DNA of 64,000 nt from Bdellovibrionales bacterium CG10_big_fil_rev_8_21_14_0_10_45_34 (GTDB lineage: Bacteria; Bdellovibrionota; Bdellovibrionia; Bdellovibrionales; 1-14-0-10-45-34), in NCBI GenBank assembly GCA_002778785.1, contig PEZS01000005.1:42483-106482 (forward strand), read 5' to 3'. A model generated the notes under the pieces. That model had not been told where the DNA came from. It was given only the letters and a program-made list of their open reading frames with translations, and did no database searches. How positions within the stretch are numbered: the stretch's first letter is position 1; every line of letters starts with the position of its first letter. This document shows, piece by piece, positions 1 through 9,119 of the stretch. The position numbers and the translations under genes were made by a program.

Positions 1-2056
<2,056 letters not shown>

Positions 2057-2062
2057 TGGTTC

Positions 2063-3583
2063 TTACGCCTTACTTGCTACTTTGAAGCTCGCGGTGAATT
2101 CTTGAATTACCTCTTTCAAAGTTCCTTTTGCGTCGTCCGCGATAGCTTTTGTTTCTTTGATTTTATTAAAAAGAGCCGAATACTTTTGCTTGATGAATGT
2201 TAAAAGCTCAGCTTCGTATCGCTTTACATCGGCGACGGGAACCTGATCCAGATAGCCGTTAACACCTGCAAAGATAGTAATAACCTGTTCTTCAACTTCA
2301 TAGGGCGTATATTGAGGCTGTTTAAGAATTTCAACAAGTCTCATACCACGATCTAGTTGCGCTTTTGTTGCTTTGTCCAAATCAGATCCAAAGGCGGCAA
2401 ATGCTTCAAGATCTCTAAACTGCGCAAGGTCAAGCTTCAATGTACCCGCAACTTGTTTCATTGCTTTTACTTGCGCTGCGCCACCCACACGAGAGACCGA
2501 GATACCAACGTTCACAGCAGGGCGAACACCTTTGTAAAACAAATCTGATTCCAGAAAGATCTGCCCATCTGTGATCGAAATAACGTTGGTAGGAATATAA
2601 GCAGAAACGTCGTTTGCCTGTGTTTCGATGATAGGAAGCGCTGTTAGCGATCCGCCGCCCATAGCCGGACTCAACTTGGCTGCGCGCTCAAGAAGTCTTG
2701 AGTGGAGATAAAACACGTCTCCCGGATAAGCCTCACGGCCTGGAGGTCTTCTGAGCAAAAGCGATAGCTGACGATAAGCTTGGGCTTGCTTTGTTAAATC
2801 GTCATAAACGATCAAAGCGTGCTGCCCGTTGTCTCTAAAGTGTTCGGCCATCGTGCAACCAGAGTACGGAGCTAAGAACTGAAGGGGAGCCGGGTGCGAA
2901 GCCGAAGCCACAATAACCGTCGTGTAATCAAGAGCACCAGCGTCTTTCAGTTTTTCAACAACTTGTGCAACCGTTGATTGCTTTTGACCAATAGCTACAT
3001 AAAAGCATTTAACGTCTTTGCCTTTTTGATTGATGATTGTATCAAGGGCCACCGCCGTCTTACCAGTTTGACGGTCACCAATAATTAGCTCCCGCTGGCC
3101 ACGGCCGATGGGAATCATAGAATCAATGGCTTTAATTCCGGTTTGAAGGGGTTCTGTTACAGGAGCTCGGGCCACAATTCCAGGGGCCTTAAGTTCCACC
3201 CGGCGAGAGGTTTTAGCATTGAGCGGACCTTTGCCATCGATCGGATTGCCCAAGCAATCGACTACACGACCAAGTAACTCTGGACCAACTGGCACTTCCA
3301 CAATCTTTTGTGTTCGCTTGACAGTGTCGCCCTCTTTGATTTGAGAATCATTACCGAAAATCACCACACCAACGTTTGTCTCTTCAAGATTCAGAGCCAT
3401 ACCGTATATGTCGCCAGGAAAGAGAACCATCTCACCTGCGACCACGTTGTCGAGGCCATACACTCTGGCAACCCCGTCACCCACGGAAACTACTGTGCCA
3501 GTTTCTGTGACATCCATTTTTTTAGCGTAGTTCTTGATCTGATCCTTCAGAATTCTTGTGATCTCGTCTGCACGAATTTCCAT
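2063..3583 (-). CDS. atpA: ATP synthase subunit alpha
   Basis: Non-catalytic nucleotide-binding subunit of F1. 506 residues, the usual length. P-loop GDRQTGKT near residues 168-175; the beta-barrel N-terminus, the central RecA-like domain and the C-terminal helical domain are all present. Starts with ATG directly after the atpH stop. Part of the F1/stalk operon; nothing unusual seen. Confidence 0.98.
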   Translation of the reverse strand: MEIRADEITRILKDQIKNYAKKMDVTETGTVVSVGDGVARVYGLDNVVAGEMVLFPGDIYGMALNLEETNVGVVIFGNDSQIKEGDTVKRTQKIVEVPVGPELLGRVVDCLGNPIDGKGPLNAKTSRRVELKAPGIVARAPVTEPLQTGIKAIDSMIPIGRGQRELIIGDRQTGKTAVALDTIINQKGKDVKCFYVAIGQKQSTVAQVVEKLKDAGALDYTTVIVASASHPAPLQFLAPYSGCTMAEHFRDNGQHALIVYDDLTKQAQAYRQLSLLLRRPPGREAYPGDVFYLHSRLLERAAKLSPAMGGGSLTALPIIETQANDVSAYIPTNVISITDGQIFLESDLFYKGVRPAVNVGISVSRVGGAAQVKAMKQVAGTLKLDLAQFRDLEAFAAFGSDLDKATKAQLDRGMRLVEILKQPQYTPYEVEEQVITIFAGVNGYLDQVPVADVKRYEAELLTFIKQKYSALFNKIKETKAIADDAKGTLKEVIQEFTASFKVASKA

Positions 3584-4135
3584 TTAGTGGATGCTCCTCT
3601 TTAAAGTCTCTTTTAATGTTCTCAACTGATTGTCTAAAGTGTCGTCAAAAGTGTAACTGCCAACTGTCGCTCTCAAGCCACCTATCAATGACTTATCCAC
3701 CTGATACTCGAGAATAACTTTTTTGCCAGTAACTGTAGAAATCTTGGCCTCAACGGCTTTACGGTCCTCTGCTGAAACTTCTTGCGAAGAAACGGCTCTG
3801 CCGCGAACCACTCCATTTGCCGCATCCATCTGCTCTTGAAAAGCCCCTACCATTTCTGCGAACAAATCCATTCGATTTCTCTCAACCAACAAGAGCACCA
3901 CATTTGCAACGCCCGTTGGAAGCTTTAGCTCGGCAAGCAACTTTTCTGTGATTTCTCGTTTTTCGTTGGCGGAAATATGTGGTGCTCTGAGAATGTCCAA
4001 CAAAGTTTTTTGGCTTTCTAGCGCTGTCGAAAAAAATCTTAAACTCTCAAGCGTTTCTCTGGCAACTTCGCTGCCTTGAATAGATTCAAATAGCGCTTTG
4101 GCATATCTTTGGGCGACCTCATTTGCTTGCTTCAT
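3584..4135 (-). CDS. atpH: ATP synthase subunit delta
   Basis: Peripheral-stalk subunit linking the b/b' dimer to the top of alpha. 183 residues. The N-terminal helical bundle (ANEVAQRYAKALFE near residues 4-17) and C-terminal end (LIGGLRATVGSYTFDDTL near residues 151-168) match the OSCP/delta family. It sits 1 bp after atpF and abuts atpA, so translation is probably coupled. Confidence 0.95.
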   Translation of the reverse strand: MKQANEVAQRYAKALFESIQGSEVARETLESLRFFSTALESQKTLLDILRAPHISANEKREITEKLLAELKLPTGVANVVLLLVERNRMDLFAEMVGAFQEQMDAANGVVRGRAVSSQEVSAEDRKAVEAKISTVTGKKVILEYQVDKSLIGGLRATVGSYTFDDTLDNQLRTLKETLKRSIH

Positions 4136-4136
4136 T

Positions 4137-4772
4137 CTAATTCACCCGAACCGTATCTACGATTTTTTCAACAAACTCCCGGTGTAAACGATCTTGATCT
4201 TCTGATCGAATCACTTCTCTCAAACGCTTTTCACTTGTGAATATCGCTGATTCAATTGCACCGTCTTTGAGTTTTAGTAGCGCTTGACTCACCAGCTGCT
4301 GACCTTGCTTTTCTACATCTACCAAGAGTTTGTCTGTAGACGCTTTCGCTTCAGATACCATTTTTTCAAACATCTTAGTCGAATCCACTTGAGCTTCACT
4401 GATCGCCTTTTGCGAAGTGGTCTCGACATTCTTAAGGCGCGACTCAGCTATACTGAGACGATTTTTGGCATCCGCTAATTTGGTCTTGGCGGCGTCGCGC
4501 TGAGAAATGAATTTGGCATATCTATCTGAGAGATGTTTTTTGATTTTTTTGTTGGCGAAAAAATAAATTAATCCAAAAAGCAATAATAGATTGATCAACT
4601 GAAACAGCAGCATGATTCCGGGGCCAGTAGCTTCACCAGAAGCAGCAAGGGCGATAGTGCCAATTAATGTCATTGCCAAGTATAGAAATGCGGCACTCAG
4701 GGGAAATCTTAGTCCTTTAGCTCTAGAGCCGTTCACATCGTGTGAATTCGCTGAATTCCTAAAGTATTTCAT
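4137..4772 (-). CDS. atpF: ATP synthase subunit b
   Basis: Peripheral stator stalk subunit. 211 residues, longer than the usual ~155-170 because of about 45 N-terminal residues. These include a hydrophobic stretch (near residues 24-44, ending in ALAASG) that resembles a signal peptide, ahead of the usual membrane anchor near 53-72. After that comes a long charged coiled coil (residues 75-160). It adjoins the b' gene; two b-type genes in tandem imply a b/b' heterodimer. Whether the extra N-terminus is cleaved cannot be told from sequence. Confidence 0.9.
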   Translation of the reverse strand: MKYFRNSANSHDVNGSRAKGLRFPLSAAFLYLAMTLIGTIALAASGEATGPGIMLLFQLINLLLLFGLIYFFANKKIKKHLSDRYAKFISQRDAAKTKLADAKNRLSIAESRLKNVETTSQKAISEAQVDSTKMFEKMVSEAKASTDKLLVDVEKQGQQLVSQALLKLKDGAIESAIFTSEKRLREVIRSEDQDRLHREFVEKIVDTVRVN

Positions 4773-5216
4773 TCAATGTCCTCGGGAGTTCATCAAGTGA
4801 TTGCAAATTTGTTCTGTAAGCTGGGGGATTGCTTGATCTAATTCTTTTTGAACCTTCTGTACAGAGACTGTGAGGTCGGTCTTAAATAACTCAGCCTTTG
4901 CATTCGCCTCGGCGCGAGCCTTGGTAAGAATCTCCGTTTGCTTTACAAGCCCTTCTTTTCTCTTCTCTTCAAATATCTCATTGATTTTTTGGCGCACTTT
5001 TAAACTTGTTTGAGCAAATGCTAATTCAACCTCTACGGCCTTTGCCTCAACCGAATTGGCCGTGTCTTCTCCGCCAACGGTCTGAGATTCCCAAGACAGC
5101 AAAGCCTTCATGTAAGGTTTAAATATGAGATAGTATAATGAGAGAAAACCAACCAAAAAACTGGCGAGTTGAATCCATAGGGTCGAGTCGATACCTAAAG
5201 TCTTAAGAATGGACAT
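4773..5216 (-). CDS. atpF': ATP synthase subunit b'
   Basis: Second b-type stator subunit and first gene of the F1/stalk operon. 147 residues: a membrane anchor (near residues 14-33) followed by an alpha-helical charged region to the end. Sequence differs clearly from the downstream b, so this is a b/b' pair as known in alphaproteobacteria and cyanobacteria, not a recent duplication. The 85 bp upstream carry TTGACC (minus strand, 5261-5266), a possible -35 element, but no convincing -10; read-through from the par operon is also possible. Confidence 0.88.
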   Translation of the reverse strand: MSILKTLGIDSTLWIQLASFLVGFLSLYYLIFKPYMKALLSWESQTVGGEDTANSVEAKAVEVELAFAQTSLKVRQKINEIFEEKRKEGLVKQTEILTKARAEANAKAELFKTDLTVSVQKVQKELDQAIPQLTEQICNHLMNSRGH

Positions 5217-5301
5217 GGGTGCTTCCTTAGGATGTCTCAGGTAGCATTTGGCCTTGCGTCGGTCAACTTTTTATCTCTGGACGGCTGCTTTGAGAATGGC
5301 T

Positions 5302-5670
5302 TTACGCGTCCGCTTTCGGCATGTAAGAGGCACCTTCGAAGACGACACCCTCATCAATTCTTAAACTCGGAGTCGTCACGCTACCCCTGAAAATGGCTGG
5401 AGGGTGCATAATGACTTTGCGCTTAGCAAAGACGTGGCCCTTAACCTCGCCCGAAATCACGACTGAATCCGCCTCAATCTGAGCTTCAACAATAGCGCCA
5501 GGGTCTATGATCAAAGTATCGCGAGTGAAGATTTCGCCCTTGAAGTGGCCACCAATTCGAACTGTACCTTCAAAAGTGAGGTTACCCTCAAAAAACGCTC
5601 CTTGATCCAGAAGTGCAGTGACCTGTCTGGTAGATACTTTCTCTTCATCTGTCAGGGCAAGTGAGCTCAC
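5302..5670 (-). CDS. Bactofilin
   Basis: Bactofilin, a polymerising cytoskeletal protein. 122 residues: a short unstructured head, then a right-handed beta-helix core from about residue 28 to 116 with regularly spaced glycine/valine/isoleucine rungs, then a short tail. Start is GTG at 5670, five bases after the parB stop, with GAGG in the parB tail as a possible ribosome site. In Myxococcus xanthus, bactofilins scaffold the ParABS machinery (established), so the parA-parB-bactofilin order suggests a similar link here (inference). Confidence 0.9.
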   Translation of the reverse strand: MSSLALTDEEKVSTRQVTALLDQGAFFEGNLTFEGTVRIGGHFKGEIFTRDTLIIDPGAIVEAQIEADSVVISGEVKGHVFAKRKVIMHPPAIFRGSVTTPSLRIDEGVVFEGASYMPKADA

Positions 5671-5675
5671 AGCTA

Positions 5676-6665
5676 TTAACCTCGCAGCGCCTTTAAGGAT
5701 CCGGTTATTCCTTCGAACTGGTCATCACTATGAAAGCGAATTTTAATCCAGCCTGAGCCCTCATTGTAATCGAATTTCACTTGAGTGCGCAGCTTATTTT
5801 CGAGTTCTTTTTCAAGGGAAGCAAGTGCTCGACCAACGGGGGAGTCGAGTGAAGCGCCCGAGGGCACCTTTTCTTTAAGTGGTTTTTGTTTTTTTAATAA
5901 GTCTTCAAGCGCTCGCACAGAGAGTTTTTGATCTACACATATTTGTGAAATTCTTTTTAGCTCTTCTGTATCTTCGATAGAAAGAAGCACTTTAGCATGT
6001 CCAAACGAAATTCTTTTCTCTGACAAAGCCTTCTGTACTTCATCAGGTAGGCTCAAAAGTCTCATCGTATTTGTCACCGAGCTTCTGTCTTTTCCCACTT
6101 TTTCAGAGATTTCCTGATGACTTAGCTTGAATTCCATAGCTAGCCGCTGGAAGGCTTTCGCAAGTTCGAGCGGACTCAAATCTTCTCGCTGAATATTTTC
6201 GATGAGGGCTCTCTCAAAAATACTTTGCTCGCCAACTTGTTGCACGATAACTGGGATTTCTTTTAATTGCGCCTTCTGAGCAGCTCTCCAGCGCCTCTCA
6301 CCAGCAATAATCTCGAACGTGCCTGGCACTTTCGCATCTTGCCTTACAAGTATTGGTTGCAAAATTCCGTGTTGCCGAATGGACTGCGCCAACTCTTCGA
6401 TGTGAATTGGCTCAAAAAATTTTCTTGGCTGAAGAGGATTGGGGCGAACCTTTTCAATTCCAACCTGATAAATCATTTGTCCAATAGTTTTAGCAGTAGA
6501 AGATGTTTGCGCCGCAGACGTTCCTTGAGCCGACTTTCCGGCATTTGCGCCCGAATTATTGGCAGAAGGTGCTTCTTCGGGGCCTTGCTCAGCATTAGAA
6601 ATGAGCAAGCTTCCAAGGCCTCGGCCCAAACCCCGCTTTGCTGAAACTTTATCAACGCTCGACAT
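5676..6665 (-). CDS. parB: Chromosome partitioning protein ParB
   Basis: CTP-dependent DNA clamp that loads at parS and spreads. 329 residues. A basic head (GLGRGLGSLL near residues 12-21, the ParA-stimulating segment), a low-complexity Ala/Ser/Gln linker (to ~55), the ParB N domain with the CTP-binding GERRWRAA motif near residues 121-128, a helix-turn-helix near 180-205 (SHQEISEKVGKDRSSV), then a C-terminal dimer domain. Start ATG at 6665 has an excellent GGAGGG site and overlaps the parA end by 14 bp. Confidence 0.96.
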   Translation of the reverse strand: MSSVDKVSAKRGLGRGLGSLLISNAEQGPEEAPSANNSGANAGKSAQGTSAAQTSSTAKTIGQMIYQVGIEKVRPNPLQPRKFFEPIHIEELAQSIRQHGILQPILVRQDAKVPGTFEIIAGERRWRAAQKAQLKEIPVIVQQVGEQSIFERALIENIQREDLSPLELAKAFQRLAMEFKLSHQEISEKVGKDRSSVTNTMRLLSLPDEVQKALSEKRISFGHAKVLLSIEDTEELKRISQICVDQKLSVRALEDLLKKQKPLKEKVPSGASLDSPVGRALASLEKELENKLRTQVKFDYNEGSGWIKIRFHSDDQFEGITGSLKALRG

Positions 6666-7623
6666 TATCCCTCCGCTCGCTACTTATTGGTGATTGAGTA
6701 CCCTGTGAAACCTGAGTATCCACACTTTGCCCATGGCTATCCACTGCTCTGCCGGACGCTGCAACTATCCGATTTTCCTTGGTTTTTTCTATCTGAATAT
6801 TCACATTGTGACCACTTTGGATATTCATACTGGCGCGGTTAGTCTTTCCTGTCTCCAAACTCACTCGATTATCAAGCTCTTCTGCGAGTTCTACATATCT
6901 AATTGCACCAATAGATTTAGGGTCGTACTCCAGAATAGATAGCCCGTGGCTCGGCGCCTCGCTCAGCCTAACGTTTCTAGGTATTACGGTCTTAAAGACT
7001 TTGTCACCGAAATGACTAGAGATTTCTGAAACAACTTGATGAGACAAATTGTTTCGAGAATCAAACATTGTAAGGATAATACCTTCTATTTTTAACTGAG
7101 GATTTAAGCCTTTCTTGATGAGGCCCGCCGTATTAAGCAGCTGAGAAAGCCCTTCGAGGGCGTAGTATTCACATTGAAGTGGAACCGCAAACGTATCCGC
7201 AGCGGAAAGTGCGTTAAGAGTTAAAAGCCCCAAAGAAGGGGGACAATCTATAATAATATAATCATATCTTGAGGTGAGCGGAGTCAGCGCATCTTTCAGC
7301 CGATATTCCCGGCGATTCATATCCACCAGTTCTATCTCTGCGCCCACTAAATTCGGATTTGCAATGGCGATGTCTAAATTTCTGATGGGGGTCGAGATAA
7401 GCACTTCGCTCAACGTCCGCTCCCCAATCAGCACTTGGTAAATCGTAGAATCTTCGAACTCATGTCTTTTTATTCCGACACCGCTAGAAGCATTCCCTTG
7501 GGGATCCATATCGATCAACAATACGCTCCTACCAAGCTGACACAGTGCGGCAGAGAGATTGACGGATGTTGTTGTTTTACCGACTCCGCCCTTCTGGTTT
7601 GCTATACAGATTGTTCTCGCCAT
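6652..7623 (-). CDS. parA: Chromosome partitioning ATPase ParA with C-terminal extension
   Basis: Deviant Walker-A ATPase that moves ParB-parS complexes. KGGVGKTT at residues 11-18; DMDPQGNAS near 38-46; IDCPPSLG near 123-130. 323 residues against about 255 for chromosomal ParA/Soj. The last ~70 residues are a polar Gln/Asn/Ser-rich tail with repeated NIQ and VDSHGQSVDTQ words. The DNA under that tail carries several copies of the TTGRNTATCCAA palindrome (see 6712-6828), so the extension may have been built by them. Overlaps parB by 14 bp. Confidence 0.95.
   Translation of the reverse strand: MARTICIANQKGGVGKTTTSVNLSAALCQLGRSVLLIDMDPQGNASSGVGIKRHEFEDSTIYQVLIGERTLSEVLISTPIRNLDIAIANPNLVGAEIELVDMNRREYRLKDALTPLTSRYDYIIIDCPPSLGLLTLNALSAADTFAVPLQCEYYALEGLSQLLNTAGLIKKGLNPQLKIEGIILTMFDSRNNLSHQVVSEISSHFGDKVFKTVIPRNVRLSEAPSHGLSILEYDPKSIGAIRYVELAEELDNRVSLETGKTNRASMNIQSGHNVNIQIEKTKENRIVAASGRAVDSHGQSVDTQVSQGTQSPISSERRDNVER
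6712..6828. repeat. Cluster of iterated 12-bp palindromes in parA tail
   Basis: Copies of the imperfect palindrome with consensus TTGRNTATCCAA: CTGAGTATCCAC (6712), ATGGCTATCCAC (6733), CTGAATATTCAC (6793), TTGGATATTCAT (6817), plus a weaker GCAACTATCCGA (6761). They lie wholly within the codons for the non-conserved C-terminal tail of ParA. The first two also resemble DnaA boxes at their right halves (TATCCAC). Function unknown. Confidence 0.6.
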
Positions 7624-7665
7624 TTAGCCCCCGATTTTTTGGCAGTTTTTGGGTTCTAAGCCAGT

Positions 7666-7679
7666 GTTCCATGTAGAAC
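7666..7679. promoter_or_regulatory. parS-like ParB binding site 1
   Basis: GTTCCATGTAGAAC matches the palindromic bacterial parS core GTTCCACGTGGAAC at 12 of 14 positions. It sits in the divergent intergenic region just upstream of parA, where parS sites are commonly found. ParB binding is inferred from consensus, not shown. Confidence 0.65.
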
Positions 7680-7806
7680 GATCAGAAACAAGCAGGAGTG
7701 TGAAGTTTTTCCAATTTTTGTCCGATAAAGTCATAGATCACCTAGACTTTTGACGGTGTTTTCTTGGGATCTACTGGGGGAGTTGTTGAGAATCCAATGT
7801 TTTAGG

Positions 7807-8349
7807 ATGAACGGACTTTCGACTCTTCGATACCCTTCACATATCGGTGTAAGCTTTCGATTCGCCCTTTTTTGTGCTTTGGCTTGTGTCATTCTTTCCT
7901 CGTGTGACAAGCCAAATCCAACTCCAGAACTGAGTGATCCCATCTACAGAGAACTTCAAACCGCACATGGATTAGTCGTGAAAGACGTAGCGGAAGCAGA
8001 AAAAGAACTTCTAGAGGCAAAAGAGGCTCTCAACACTATAATTCCTCAAACGCGAGACAGAAAACAAAAGACATCCGCCTATTTCAATACGAAAAAGAAG
8101 CTTAGACTGCTTAAAGAAAGAGAAGTTTACTTTTCCGAAAGGCTCAAAACTCGCCGAATTGATGATAGAAGATCCTACTTGGAAGCGTACCGTGCCAAGG
8201 AGCCTTGGCCAAACCCTCAAGAGGCGAAGGATTACAACACTCACATGCGCCTTCGAACTGAACTAATAGACTGGTCTCGGCGCGCGCCGGCTTCAGAGCC
8301 AAAAAAATCCGAGAAGGCCAATGAAACGCCTAAAAAGGCTGAACACTAA
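7807..8349 (+). CDS. Putative lipoprotein with coiled coil
   Basis: Not a family I recognise. 180 residues from ATG 7807: a hydrophobic signal (FRFALFCALACVILSSC) ending in a good lipobox LSSC, then a charged helical region (about residues 55-125, rich in Glu/Lys/Leu with heptad character) and a Lys/Glu/Pro tail. Probably anchored to a membrane. The frame is open further upstream to 7750; the AGG just before 7807 is a poor ribosome site, so the start is uncertain. It is divergent from parA and convergent with rsmG; the 118 bp after it show no clear terminator. Confidence 0.75.
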   Translation: MNGLSTLRYPSHIGVSFRFALFCALACVILSSCDKPNPTPELSDPIYRELQTAHGLVVKDVAEAEKELLEAKEALNTIIPQTRDRKQKTSAYFNTKKKLRLLKEREVYFSERLKTRRIDDRRSYLEAYRAKEPWPNPQEAKDYNTHMRLRTELIDWSRRAPASEPKKSEKANETPKKAEH

Positions 8350-8467
8350 GGGGGGTTTGCCCTTCTGTCGATTAAACCAAAGAAGCAAAGCTTAGGTTTA
8401 AACCCGGCCCAACCACAGCTGCTTTTTTCCGACTGGAGTTCACGCTCATGAGCTGCAAAATTCTCTC

Positions 8468-9109
8468 TCAGCGCCCTTCGGCAGCTTTTTTCCAGAATAG
8501 TAGGCGAAGACCGACCTTAGCGGGAGTTGAGTATTCAACTTGACTATCCAAGTTCCACGTAGAACCATGTAATGTAGTCAACTCTTCTGAATACTCAGGT
8601 CCCTTCCACATGACTATCCAACTTCCGGCATTAGTCAGTGGGTCTAACCATTCAAGTTGCTGCTGAATGCTTGAAAACCCCCTTGAAACAGCAAAGTCTA
8701 TAGGACCAGAAACATTTCTCAAGTCTTCTGCGACGACAAAAACCCGTTTCAAATCCATCAGATAGGCAATTCTGCGGAGAATTTCAGCTTTTTTTTTGTC
8801 TCTTTCGACTAAATGGATATCCAGATCTAGTTGAGTAGCCAAAATTAAGCCCGGAAAACCATTGCCACTGCCCAAATCCCATAGTTTTTGGATATCCAAC
8901 CTAGTTTTGGATATCCAATTTTTGAGTATCCAAGCGCCCTTTAGGCTATCCAAAAAGTGCACCTGATCAATCTGACTGACAGTGCCAGAGCCAATAAGAT
9001 TGGTAGTCCGCTGATATCTTAAGATTTCCTGCTTCATGACTTCTAACTTAGAGGCCTGCTTATCAGTTAGTGAAGCTCCCTCCGCCAAAATCAAGTCCTT
9101 CAAAGACAT
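8468..9109 (-). CDS. rsmG: 16S rRNA (guanine527-N7)-methyltransferase RsmG
   Basis: Methylates G527 (E. coli numbering) of 16S rRNA with SAM. The SAM-binding motif LWDLGSGNGFPG lies about 12 codons on from an inserted loop. I chose ATG 9109 (GAGG eight bases upstream) over GTG 9118. Relative to E. coli RsmG there are about ten extra residues between the conserved HFLDSL and the SAM motif, and these are encoded by an array of TTGGATATCCAA-type palindromes (see 8527-8953). The gene also contains a near-perfect parS. It follows mnmG as in many bacteria. Confidence 0.93.
   Translation of the reverse strand: MSLKDLILAEGASLTDKQASKLEVMKQEILRYQRTTNLIGSGTVSQIDQVHFLDSLKGAWILKNWISKTRLDIQKLWDLGSGNGFPGLILATQLDLDIHLVERDKKKAEILRRIAYLMDLKRVFVVAEDLRNVSGPIDFAVSRGFSSIQQQLEWLDPLTNAGSWIVMWKGPEYSEELTTLHGSTWNLDSQVEYSTPAKVGLRLLFWKKAAEGR
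8527..8953. repeat. Ten iterated 12-bp palindromes inside rsmG
   Basis: Starts of the copies: 8527 TTGAGTATTCAA, 8540 TTGACTATCCAA, 8587 CTGAATACTCAG, 8610 ATGACTATCCAA, 8813 ATGGATATCCAG, 8831 TTGAGTAGCCAA, 8888 and 8907 TTGGATATCCAA (both perfect palindromes), 8922 TTGAGTATCCAA, 8942 TAGGCTATCCAA. Consensus TTGRNTATCCAA. The first two form a pair with one base between them, the second abutting the parS at 8552. The four at the 5' side of the gene are spaced 19, 15 and 20 bp. No known element named; read directly from sequence. Confidence 0.75.
8552..8565. promoter_or_regulatory. parS-like ParB binding site 2
   Basis: GTTCCACGTAGAAC matches the parS core GTTCCACGTGGAAC at 13 of 14 positions. 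It lies inside the 3' part of rsmG, 0.9 kb from the site upstream of parA, and is directly preceded by a TTGACTATCCAA repeat. Two such sites within 1 kb of parAB and about 9 kb from oriC fit an origin-proximal parS cluster. Confidence 0.75.
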
Positions 9110-9119
9110 TGGTAACACC

